Source: Streptomyces sp. NBC_01341 (GTDB lineage: Bacteria > Actinomycetota > Actinomycetes > Streptomycetales > Streptomycetaceae). From it: 64,000 bases of DNA. The stretch spans positions 558,001 through 622,000 of the forward strand of contig NZ_CP108364.1 in NCBI RefSeq assembly GCF_035946055.1, in the 5' to 3' direction. This document shows positions 32,162 through 39,553 of the stretch, piece after piece (within the stretch, counting starts at the first letter, position 1; each line of letters starts with the position of its first letter). The notes below the pieces were generated by a model, which was not told the origin of the DNA, searched no databases, and saw only the letters and a list, made by a program, of their open reading frames with translations. The translations under genes and the position numbers were made by a program.

Positions 32162-34258
32162 ATGACCGACTCTTCACGGCGAGCAGAGGACTCCACGTCG
32201 CGGCTCCGTTTCGACGGGCGCCACGTCGGCGAGACGGGGACCGAGGAGCGTCTCGCCCTGAACCGTACGGGCAGCTTCGAATGGGATCTGGACGCCAGGA
32301 CCCTGGACATCGACGATTCCGGCCTCCTGGTCTTCGGCCTGGACCCCGCGACGTTCGACGCGCGGCCGTCGACCGTGATCGACCGGCTGGACGCCACGGA
32401 ACGTGCCCGCCTCGACCTCTCCATCGAGGAGGCCATCGCCGGCGGAAGCGGTTCCTACAGCATCCACTTCCAGGTACCGCTGGAGGACGGGACCCTCCAG
32501 TGGACGCATGTGCAGGCGCGGATCCTGCGGGACGAGAACGGCCGGGCCCACCGCGTCATCGGTGTGGTGCGGGACGCGACGGCCGAAGTCACCCATTCGG
32601 CCTTCGTGCTGGATCTCGAAAAGCGGCGCAGGCGCCAGACCAACATCGTCGAGAGCACCACCACAGCCCTGTCACGTGCGGTAACGGTGGACGACGTCAC
32701 CGCCGCACTCACCGGCCCGGGCGGCCTGGTCGGAATCGGTGCGGACGGGCTGGCTCTGGGCCTGGTGGACAATTCCACGCTCCGGATCATCGCGCTGAGC
32801 GGAGACTCTGTCGAGGTCCTGGAGGGGCTGGGCTCGGGGCAGCTGGACGCCACACTCCCCCTGGGCGACACGATCCTCAGCGGACGCCCCCGGTTCATCA
32901 CCTCGCTCGCTTCGCTGGCCCAGCGCTACCCGGTGCTCCAGCCACACATCGGTGAACTGAACTTCCGCGCCGCGGCCTACCTCCCCCTGGTCGCCCAGGC
33001 CCGCCCCCTCGGCGGCCTCGCCCTGTTCTACCGCGATCGCACAGTGTTCAGCCAGGACGAGCGCATCCTCTGCCTGGGCCTGGCCGCCATCGTCGCCCAG
33101 TCACTGCAGAGGGCCATCCTCTTCGACGAGGAACGTGAATTCGCCACGGGCCTCCAGTCGGCCATGCTCCCGCGCCGCATCCAGGAGATCGAGGGCGGGG
33201 AGATCGCGGTCCGCTACCACGCGGCGTGGAGCGGACGTGAGGTCGGAGGCGACTGGTACGACGTGATCACTCTCCCCAGGAACCGGTACGGCGTCATGGT
33301 GGGCGACGTCCAGGGGCACGACACGCACGCCGCCGCGATCATGGGGCAGCTGCGCATCGCACTGCGCGCCTACGCCGCCGAGGGCCATCCTCCGGCGACC
33401 GTACTGGCCAGGGCCTCGCGGTTCCTCTCCGAGCTGGACACCGACCGGTTCGCCACCTGCACCTACGCCCAGGTGGACCTCGCGACGGGCGCGGTGCGCG
33501 TGGCACGCGCAGGGCACTTCGGTCCGCTGATCAGACACACCGACGGGAGGGTGGGAGTCCCGCAGGTGCGCGGAGGGCTGCCGCTGGGCATCTCGTCGGA
33601 GTTCTGGGACGAGGAGTTCCCCGAGACCCGCCTCGACCTGGTGCCTGGCGAGACATTCGTCCTCTACACGGACGGGCTCGTGGAGGAACCGGGGGCCGAT
33701 GTGGATTCAGGGATCGCGGCCCTGATCCATGAAGTGAGCGAGGGACCCGACGGCGCCGAAGCGCTGGCCGACCACCTGTCGGACCGGTTGTGGGAGCGCT
33801 GGGGCTCCGGGGACGATGTGGCTCTGCTGGTCCTGAGGCGCAGCCCCGACCTGGGGTCCCCACGTGCTCCGCGGCTGCATCAGTACATCCACCAGGCCGA
33901 TCCCGAGGGGCTCTCGGAGGCCCGGTCCATCGTGCGCCAGGCACTGGCGGACTGGGGGCTCGCCGTGCTCGCGGACGACGCGGTGCTGGTCACCGGCGAG
34001 TTGCTGGTGAACGTCCTTCTTCACACGGAGGGCGGGGCGGTGCTCACGCTGGAGGTCCTGCCCGAGCCGGTGCGGCGCATCAGGCTCTCGGTCCAGGACC
34101 GCTCGAGCGTCTGGCCGCGGCGCCGCGCACCCGGAGAGACGTCGACCACCGGGCGCGGTCTGCTGCTCCTCGACGCCGTGGCGGAACGCTGGGGCATCGA
34201 ACCTCGGGGGGAGGGCAAGGCCGTCTGGTGCGAGATCGGTCAGCAACCCGGCCTCTGA
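32162..34258 (+). CDS. PAS-GAF-PP2C phosphatase with C-terminal HATPase domain
   Basis: A 698-residue multidomain regulator. A PAS domain lies at about residues 25-145 (SFEWDLDARTLDIDDSGLLV), and a GAF domain at about 150-320. The SpoIIE/RsbU phosphatase spans about 335-560 with SGREVGGDWYDV, VGDVQGHD, ARAGHFGPL and LYTDGLVEE. An RsbW-like HATPase domain ends the protein (N-box GELLVNVLLH, GRGLLLLD). It combines sensor, phosphatase and anti-sigma-like kinase of a partner-switching cascade in one chain. No adjacent sigma or anti-anti-sigma gene is seen. GGAG lies 6 bp before the ATG. Confidence 0.92.
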   Translation: MTDSSRRAEDSTSRLRFDGRHVGETGTEERLALNRTGSFEWDLDARTLDIDDSGLLVFGLDPATFDARPSTVIDRLDATERARLDLSIEEAIAGGSGSYSIHFQVPLEDGTLQWTHVQARILRDENGRAHRVIGVVRDATAEVTHSAFVLDLEKRRRRQTNIVESTTTALSRAVTVDDVTAALTGPGGLVGIGADGLALGLVDNSTLRIIALSGDSVEVLEGLGSGQLDATLPLGDTILSGRPRFITSLASLAQRYPVLQPHIGELNFRAAAYLPLVAQARPLGGLALFYRDRTVFSQDERILCLGLAAIVAQSLQRAILFDEEREFATGLQSAMLPRRIQEIEGGEIAVRYHAAWSGREVGGDWYDVITLPRNRYGVMVGDVQGHDTHAAAIMGQLRIALRAYAAEGHPPATVLARASRFLSELDTDRFATCTYAQVDLATGAVRVARAGHFGPLIRHTDGRVGVPQVRGGLPLGISSEFWDEEFPETRLDLVPGETFVLYTDGLVEEPGADVDSGIAALIHEVSEGPDGAEALADHLSDRLWERWGSGDDVALLVLRRSPDLGSPRAPRLHQYIHQADPEGLSEARSIVRQALADWGLAVLADDAVLVTGELLVNVLLHTEGGAVLTLEVLPEPVRRIRLSVQDRSSVWPRRRAPGETSTTGRGLLLLDAVAERWGIEPRGEGKAVWCEIGQQPGL

Positions 34259-34298
34259 CGCCCCCTGGCCGCCTCCGCGGCCTCCGACGGAACGCGAG

Positions 34299-34336
34299 GG
34301 GGGCGCACCGCATCACGATCGATGCGGTGCGCCCCC
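34299..34336. terminator. Bidirectional hairpin terminator
   Basis: A perfect 16-bp inverted repeat GGGGGCGCACCGCATC and its complement with a 6-nt loop, between the convergent phosphatase and LAETG-protein genes. Confidence 0.9.
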
Positions 34337-34386
34337 GTCCGGCCCCAGGCGTTATGTCCGCCCTCGGACCGCGGTGCTGGAGTACG

Positions 34387-35031
34387 TCAGTTCTGCGCGG
34401 TGCGGCGCTTGCGGACGGACCACAGGATGCCACCGCCGGCGAGCAGGACCGCGAGAGCGGCTCCACCGATGACGGGAGTGGCGGACGACGAACCGGTCTC
34501 GGCCAGGTCCGGAGCGGTGCTGCTGGACTCGGCCGGAGCGGGCGCGGCCTCAGTGGCGGTCTCGCTCGGGGTGGCGCTCGGCTCGGGCGTCTCGGCGACC
34601 GGCGGCTTGGTGGCCGGCGGCTCGGTGGGCGCGGTCTCGGTCGGCGTCTGCGACGGGGTGCTGCCCTCACATACGGGGGCCTGCTTCGTCTCGTCGACCG
34701 AGTACTTGTCGCTGTCGCCGGCCTTGACGACCAGGCGGACTGTCAGCTCCTTGTCGTGCGCAGGGAGCGCCAGCGGAGTCTGGGTGCTGAAGCTACGGCC
34801 GAACTTGGTCGTCGCGAGCAGCTCCTTACCGTCCACCACGGAAACGGTCACCTCGTTGGTGACCTTGTCCGAGTAGGCAGTCAGGTTGAGCGTCACCTCG
34901 GAGCAGGTCACGGCCCAGGTGGGGGTGTGAGCTGCGGCCGGTGCGGCGGAGAGGACTCCGCCTGCCAGGCCGACAACCGCAGCGGCCGCGACTACTCCCG
35001 CGCCCCGCAACGATCTCCTGGGTATGGTCAT
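34387..35031 (-). CDS. LAETG-anchored cell-wall surface protein
   Basis: A 214-residue exported protein. It has a signal peptide (residues 1 to about 34, cleavage near APAAA-HTP), a small beta-rich domain at about 38-121 with C43 and C121 likely forming a disulfide, and a Thr/Pro/Glu-rich stalk at 124-172. The sortase signal follows: LAETG at 176-180, a hydrophobic helix and the RKRR stop. LAXTG is the site preferred by class E sortases of Streptomyces. No sortase gene is in the window. The ATG at 35031 has GGAGG 8 bp upstream, which excludes the ATG 15 bp earlier. Confidence 0.9.
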   Translation of the reverse strand: MTIPRRSLRGAGVVAAAAVVGLAGGVLSAAPAAAHTPTWAVTCSEVTLNLTAYSDKVTNEVTVSVVDGKELLATTKFGRSFSTQTPLALPAHDKELTVRLVVKAGDSDKYSVDETKQAPVCEGSTPSQTPTETAPTEPPATKPPVAETPEPSATPSETATEAAPAPAESSSTAPDLAETGSSSATPVIGGAALAVLLAGGGILWSVRKRRTAQN

Positions 35032-35413
35032 GGATTCTTCCTCCATATGAGTTCATCGCTGATTAGCGATGGGGCGCACAGTACTGCCCTGCGGGACGGT
35101 GTGCGCACGCGCCCCATGCATCACCCACTTCTCAACGGCACCCATATCGCCGCTACTTGCGACATGCCGGACACAGCGGAATCCGGACGATGCCATTCCG
35201 AACCGGCACGACGACACGCGGGGACGACCCGCGCGGCATCCGCGAAGTACGAGGGAAATCGGCCCGGCCGGTGATGAACCGTCGCGATTCGGGTGTCGGT
35301 TCGTCATGTTTCGGAAGGAATTCCGTCCGCACCGGGAGCGGTCCTCGCATCAGCCGAAGATGGCTTGAAGCCACTGTGGCCACCGGCTCCTGGAAGACCC
35401 ATCGGGAGGGCTC
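35032..35413. other. Intergenic region with two inverted repeats
   Basis: This 382-bp gap lies upstream of the LAETG gene and downstream of the GNAT gene, both on the minus strand. A perfect palindrome ATCGCT-GATT-AGCGAT at 35055-35070, close to the LAETG start, may be an operator or 5'-UTR hairpin. A longer 10-bp repeat with one G-T pair spans 35272-35306. The region is relatively AT-rich near 35140-35160. No gene is supported. Confidence 0.4.
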
Positions 35414-35914
35414 TCAGAGCGCCTTGTGCATGATGTGCAGTCCCACGTATCCCTCCGCGGGATGGTTGAACCCCTCGGGAAGAGTCCCGATGACATCGAA
35501 GCCCAGGGAACGGTACAGCCGTACGGCGTGGACGTTCGTCTCCACCACGGCGTTGAACTGCATCGCCCGGTAACCCGCCGCGCGCGCCCAGTCCACCGTG
35601 TACGCGCAGAGCGCCCGGCCCACACCCTTGCGGGAGTGCTCGGGCGCGACCATGTAGCTGGCGCTGGCGATGTGCGAGCCGTTGCCCATGTGGTTCCGGT
35701 TCATCTTGGCCGTGCCGAGTACCGTCCCGGTGTCGTCGACCGCGACGACCGTACGGGCCGGATCCGCCAGGAGCCACCAGCCCCTCGCCTCGTCCTTGGC
35801 CTGCTCCTCGGCCAGTTCCAGCGGAAAGGTGAAGGTCTCGCCCGCGGCGACGATGTCACGGAAGAACGGCCAGATGACGGGCCAGTCCTCGCCGGTGGCT
35901 TCTCTGATCAACAT
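35414..35914 (-). CDS. GNAT-family N-acetyltransferase
   Basis: A 166-residue acetyltransferase: it begins MLIREATGEDWPVIWPFFRD, the acetyl-CoA loop is in VAPEHSRKGVGRALC, and the family-typical NAVVETNVHAVRLYRSLGF lies near the C-terminus. The layout resembles enzymes acetylating amino acids or phosphinothricin-like amines. The substrate is unknown. The start at 35914 fits the fold, but no Shine-Dalgarno sequence is evident, so the mRNA may be leaderless. Confidence 0.85.
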   Translation of the reverse strand: MLIREATGEDWPVIWPFFRDIVAAGETFTFPLELAEEQAKDEARGWWLLADPARTVVAVDDTGTVLGTAKMNRNHMGNGSHIASASYMVAPEHSRKGVGRALCAYTVDWARAAGYRAMQFNAVVETNVHAVRLYRSLGFDVIGTLPEGFNHPAEGYVGLHIMHKAL

Positions 35915-35965
35915 GCGAGTCAAGATGCCTGCACGGACGCCCGCGCGCAAACCTTTTAGCACTTT

Positions 35966-37006
35966 TTACCGCGCGGCGCTCCGCCATCCGATCCGGGCGA
36001 GGATTCTCCGTCCGCGACCGGGACCCGGGCGAGGACGGCGGGTAGGCCTCACGCCGACGGGGCGCGTGGCGGCCCCGGCGCGACCGGTGCCCCGGCCCGC
36101 CCCGGCGGCGTACGGCCCGCCCACGGAGCCCGGGTCGCCGTATGCTTCCGTCCGCAGGGCATTACGGCGACGCGGGAAACGCTGCAGGTCAGACTCCGGA
36201 ACCGGGTCGTGGCCCGGGCGCGGAGCCGGCCGGATGTCCCGGGCCCGGTCGAGTTCCAACGTCAGATTGACGCGCCGCCAGAGGATTTCGTCCGGATCGT
36301 CGGCGAGCGCCAACCGTGCCATGACCTCCCTGCCGGACACGGATCCTGGCCGCCCGAAAGCGGGTGCGTGCTGCATGCGGGCGAGATAGGCACGCTCGTA
36401 GGGGTCGTCCACCACCTCAGCGAGCTGCACCGGGTCCAGAGCGGACGCCTCGAGCGCCGCCCGGCCCCAGGGGTCCCTCGTCTGCTTCAGCAGCCGGTCG
36501 ATCCTGCGTGTGCGCCAGTTACGCGCACGGCGGTCGGTGCCCGCCTCCAGCATGGTCCGCATCCCCGCCGGTGTCCTCCCCGAGAGGAGATCCGGCTCCT
36601 GCGCGGCGAACGCCAGGAGCTCTTCGACGAGATAGACCCAGACGACCGCGCGATAGCGGTTCAGGTAGAACGCCACGGGCGAGACGCACCCGACACGGGC
36701 CAGCGCGGTGAAACGGACCTGGGTGACGCCGAGCAGCGCCGCGCCTTCTGCCGTGCCCGCTGTCCGCACCTTCTCCCGCAAGGCGGCGGGAAACCCCGGC
36801 TGCGCGCGGAGGCGCTCGATCTCCCACACGCCGACCCTCGGTCGCGCGCTACCGGTGACCGGCCCGGTGGTGATCAGTCCCAGATGGACGGCGAGATCGA
36901 ATTCGCCGCGCTTCAGCGCCAGTTCCTGAGCCGCCCGTGCCGCCGGCACCCACGCCGACGGTGCACCGTCCGCGGTGGCGGCGCGCGCGTCTTCCGTTAC
37001 GGTCAT
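35966..37006 (-). CDS. DUF6397-family hypothetical protein
   Basis: A 346-residue cytosolic actinobacterial protein with the features of the DUF6397 group. A helical N-terminal region looks like a degenerate DNA-binding fold (AAQELALKRGEFDLAVHLGL, later TAEGAALLGVTQVRFTALAR), and a C-terminal arginine- and proline-rich disordered tail runs from about residue 270. The function is unknown. GGGGGAGG precedes the ATG. The gene is alone. Confidence 0.7.
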   Translation of the reverse strand: MTVTEDARAATADGAPSAWVPAARAAQELALKRGEFDLAVHLGLITTGPVTGSARPRVGVWEIERLRAQPGFPAALREKVRTAGTAEGAALLGVTQVRFTALARVGCVSPVAFYLNRYRAVVWVYLVEELLAFAAQEPDLLSGRTPAGMRTMLEAGTDRRARNWRTRRIDRLLKQTRDPWGRAALEASALDPVQLAEVVDDPYERAYLARMQHAPAFGRPGSVSGREVMARLALADDPDEILWRRVNLTLELDRARDIRPAPRPGHDPVPESDLQRFPRRRNALRTEAYGDPGSVGGPYAAGAGRGTGRAGAATRPVGVRPTRRPRPGPGRGRRILARIGWRSAAR

Positions 37007-37115
37007 GACCGTCCTCCCCCTTGAGGTCGAATACTCTGCGTGACCACGCTAGCCGGAGGAGACAGATCGCGGGCGAGCCTGTGGACAACTCCGGCCCGTC
37101 CGGAGAAGGCGCAGC

Positions 37116-37526
37116 TCAGAAGCGGTTGACGCTCTCGTTCTCATGCCGCACCGTCACACCGAGGTGCTCACCCACCCGGTTGACCATCAACGTCATCTCG
37201 TAGGCGACCTGGCCGACGTCGGCCTCGGCCGCGCTCAGCACGCACAGGCAACTGCCGTCCCCCGCCGCCGTCACGAAGAGCATCGCCTCGTCGAACTCGA
37301 CCATGGTCTGGCGTGCCCTTCCCGCTCCGAAGTGGCGTCCCGAGCCCCTGGCCAGACTCTGCAGGCCGGACGAAACCGCCGCCAGATGCTCCGCGTCCTC
37401 ACGTGCCAGACTGGTGCTGGCCCCGGTCACCAGCCCGTCGTTCGACAGCACGAGGGCGTGCTCTATGTGCTCCACCCGGCCGGTGAGTTCGTCGAGAAGC
37501 CAGTCAAGTCCCCGGTCCAGCGCCAT
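37116..37526 (-). CDS. Roadblock/LC7-domain protein (CvnB-like)
   Basis: A 136-residue roadblock-fold protein, similar to the conservon CvnB at 39116: LDWLLDELTGRVEHIEHALV, then DAEHLAAVSSGLQSLARGSG and MVEFDEAMLFVTAAGDGSCL. Such proteins regulate small GTPases, here presumably the CvnD at 37750, whose stop codon lies 223 bp upstream. It is an addition to the usual four-gene conservon. I chose the ATG at 37526 because GGAGG lies 8 bp upstream. The ATG at 37547 has a weaker site. Confidence 0.88.
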   Translation of the reverse strand: MALDRGLDWLLDELTGRVEHIEHALVLSNDGLVTGASTSLAREDAEHLAAVSSGLQSLARGSGRHFGAGRARQTMVEFDEAMLFVTAAGDGSCLCVLSAAEADVGQVAYEMTLMVNRVGEHLGVTVRHENESVNRF

Positions 37527-37749
37527 GTGTTCGTCCTCCCCGTTCATACGGTCCCCGCGTCCTGCGCAAGCCTCGCTCACGGCTTCCTTGCGGGCAAGCG
37601 CCCCTTGACCCCGGAGGTGCGGCTTCGCGCCATGGCCGGCCCACGTGTTCCCGCAACGGGCGTAAAGCGCGCCGTCGGGGTCCGAGGTGCGTGCCCCCGG
37701 TCCGGGCGTGACTACGGACAGGACCGGGCGCGCGCGCCCCGCCCGGGTG

Positions 37750-38385
37750 TCACTCCGGGCCGGACCCCTGGCCGACCGATTCGAGCAGCCGGGCAGTGTG
37801 CACTCGGCCGGCGTACTCGACCATGCGGATCAGTACCTCCTTGCCGGAGGCGCGGTCGCGGGCGTCGCACAGGACCACGGGGGTGCCCCGGTCGAGATCG
37901 AGGGCACGCGAGACGTCCTCCTCGCCGTAGGTCCGGGCCCCCGTGAAGCAGTTGACGGCGACCACGAAGGGGATGCGGCGGTGCTCGAAGTAGTCGACGG
38001 CCGGGAAACAGTCCTCGAGCCGCCGCGTGTCGGCGAGGACGACGGCCCCGAGGGCACCCTGCGACAGCTCGTCCCAGAGAAACCAGAACCTGTCCTGCCC
38101 AGGGGTGCCGAACAGGTACAGGGACAGGCCGGAGCGGATGGTGATCCGTCCGAAGTCCATGGCGACAGTCGTGGTGGTCTTCCGGTCGACCCCGTCGGTG
38201 TCGTCGACGGACTGTCCGGCCTCGCTGAGGAGTTCCTCGGTCCGCAGGGGCCGGATCTCGCTGACCGCGCCGACCAGGGTGGTCTTGCCGACTCCGAATC
38301 CGCCGGCGACCAATATCTTGAGGGCGAGGGCTGTGGAGTCCCCGGCTTCTTCCCCAACCGTGCTGTCCACGTGCTCGGAGGCCAT
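37750..38385 (-). CDS. cvnD: Conservon GTP-binding protein CvnD
   Basis: A 211-residue small Ras-like GTPase. The P-loop GGFGVGKTTLVG is at residues 28-39, the switch region RKTTTTVAMDFG follows, then LFGTPGQDRFWFLWDEL (G3) and FVVAVNCFTGA (G4, NC in place of NKxD). It is the G-protein-like output of the CvnABCD membrane complex. A 171-bp gap separates it from cvnC, so it might have its own promoter. A GC-rich 7-bp hairpin (37724-37746) lies just after the stop codon. Confidence 0.93.
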   Translation of the reverse strand: MASEHVDSTVGEEAGDSTALALKILVAGGFGVGKTTLVGAVSEIRPLRTEELLSEAGQSVDDTDGVDRKTTTTVAMDFGRITIRSGLSLYLFGTPGQDRFWFLWDELSQGALGAVVLADTRRLEDCFPAVDYFEHRRIPFVVAVNCFTGARTYGEEDVSRALDLDRGTPVVLCDARDRASGKEVLIRMVEYAGRVHTARLLESVGQGSGPE

Positions 38386-38556
38386 CGATCACTTCTCTCG
38401 CGAGTGCCGTCAGTAGGGGCGACAGCATGACGTCCGGGGGCTGTCGCCGATGAAGGTGAGCAGATTTTTCACTTATCTGTCCGGGGCGCTTCTCCCCCGT
38501 CCGAACCAGGTCGCATCTCGTCCGGTGTGTGCGGCGCGAACGACCACAACGGGCGC

Positions 38557-39105
38557 TCACAGAGCCCTGAGACCGTCGATCACCTCACGCAGAATGTGTT
38601 CGTCGGGCAGCTGCGCGGGGGGCACGGGCCTGCTGACCCGCACACAGCCGGCTTCGAGCAGATCGCCGAGGAGCACGCGCACCACACCCACGGGAAGATC
38701 GGCCACTGCGGAGAGTTCCGCCACCGACTGGGTCTCCTCGTGGCACAGCACGAGCAGAGCCCTGTGCTCCGGGCCGAGAAGCGAGTCGCCCCGAACGGGC
38801 CCCGCGCCGTTCGCCACCACGAGAGCTATCAGATCGAAACGGACCCCGCTGGGTCCTGGCTCGGTCCTTCCTCCGGTGACCGCGTAGGGGCGCACCAGCG
38901 GACCCGCCTCGGCGTCGTACCACTGGCTGCCCGGCGTGGTGCCGGTCGTACCGGCGGGCGGGGCGCCGCGTGACGTGGCGGACCACCCGCCGGGCGGGGG
39001 GGCCGTCGATGTGCCGGGCGTTCCGACCCGGGAGGCTCCGTACCCGTCACCGGGCAGCGCTCGGTGGCCGCCGCCCGGTCCCGCCCCGGCCTCGTCCGTC
39101 CGCAT
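38557..39105 (-). CDS. cvnC: Conservon DUF742 protein CvnC
   Basis: A 182-residue DUF742 protein. The N-terminal 95 residues are Gly/Pro/Ala-rich and disordered. The DUF742 wHTH-like domain follows, with LVRPYAVTGGRTEPG, then HEETQSVAELSAVADLPVGV and RVLLGDLLEAGCV, ending REVIDGLRAL. CvnC proteins link CvnB and CvnD to the sensor kinase. The start at 39105 lies 10 bp downstream of the cvnB stop codon, with GAGG provided by the intergenic sequence. Confidence 0.92.
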   Translation of the reverse strand: MRTDEAGAGPGGGHRALPGDGYGASRVGTPGTSTAPPPGGWSATSRGAPPAGTTGTTPGSQWYDAEAGPLVRPYAVTGGRTEPGPSGVRFDLIALVVANGAGPVRGDSLLGPEHRALLVLCHEETQSVAELSAVADLPVGVVRVLLGDLLEAGCVRVSRPVPPAQLPDEHILREVIDGLRAL

Positions 39106-39115
39106 CCGGCCGGCC

Positions 39116-39553
39116 TCAGCCCGTCGCCGGCGGACCGGCGAGCCTCGCCGGGCTGGCGAGGTGCTCACCCACCCGCTTGACCAGGCGGGCCATCTCGTAC
39201 GCCACGAGGCCGATGTCCGCGAACGCGGTGCCGAGGACAGTGAGGCACGAACCGTCCCCGGCTGCCACGACGAACAGGAAACCCTCGTCCATCTCGACCA
39301 TGGTCTGGCGGACGCCGCCGGCACGGAAGTGCCGCCCAGCACCCTTCGCGAGACTGTGGAAGCCCGATGCGACCGCCGCCAGATGTTCCGCGTCCTCACG
39401 GCTCAGAGCCTGTGACGCCCCGACCGCCAGACCGTCGCTCGACAGCACGACGGCGTGCCGGATCTCCGCGATCCGCGCGACGAGGTCGTCCAGCAGCCAG
39501 TCGAGTTCGCCGGAGCGGCGCGAGGACCTTCCGGACCTCTCGTTCACGATCAT
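39116..39553 (-). CDS. cvnB: Conservon roadblock/LC7 protein CvnB
   Basis: A 145-residue roadblock-domain protein (LDWLLDDLVARIAEIRHAVV, then DAEHLAAVASGFHSLAKGAG), the second component of the conservon. GAAGGAG lies about 7 bp before the ATG. Its start overlaps the cvnA stop codon in an ATGA arrangement, so kinase and roadblock protein are translationally coupled. It is paralogous to the extra roadblock gene at 37116. Confidence 0.93.
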   Translation of the reverse strand: MIVNERSGRSSRRSGELDWLLDDLVARIAEIRHAVVLSSDGLAVGASQALSREDAEHLAAVASGFHSLAKGAGRHFRAGGVRQTMVEMDEGFLFVVAAGDGSCLTVLGTAFADIGLVAYEMARLVKRVGEHLASPARLAGPPATG

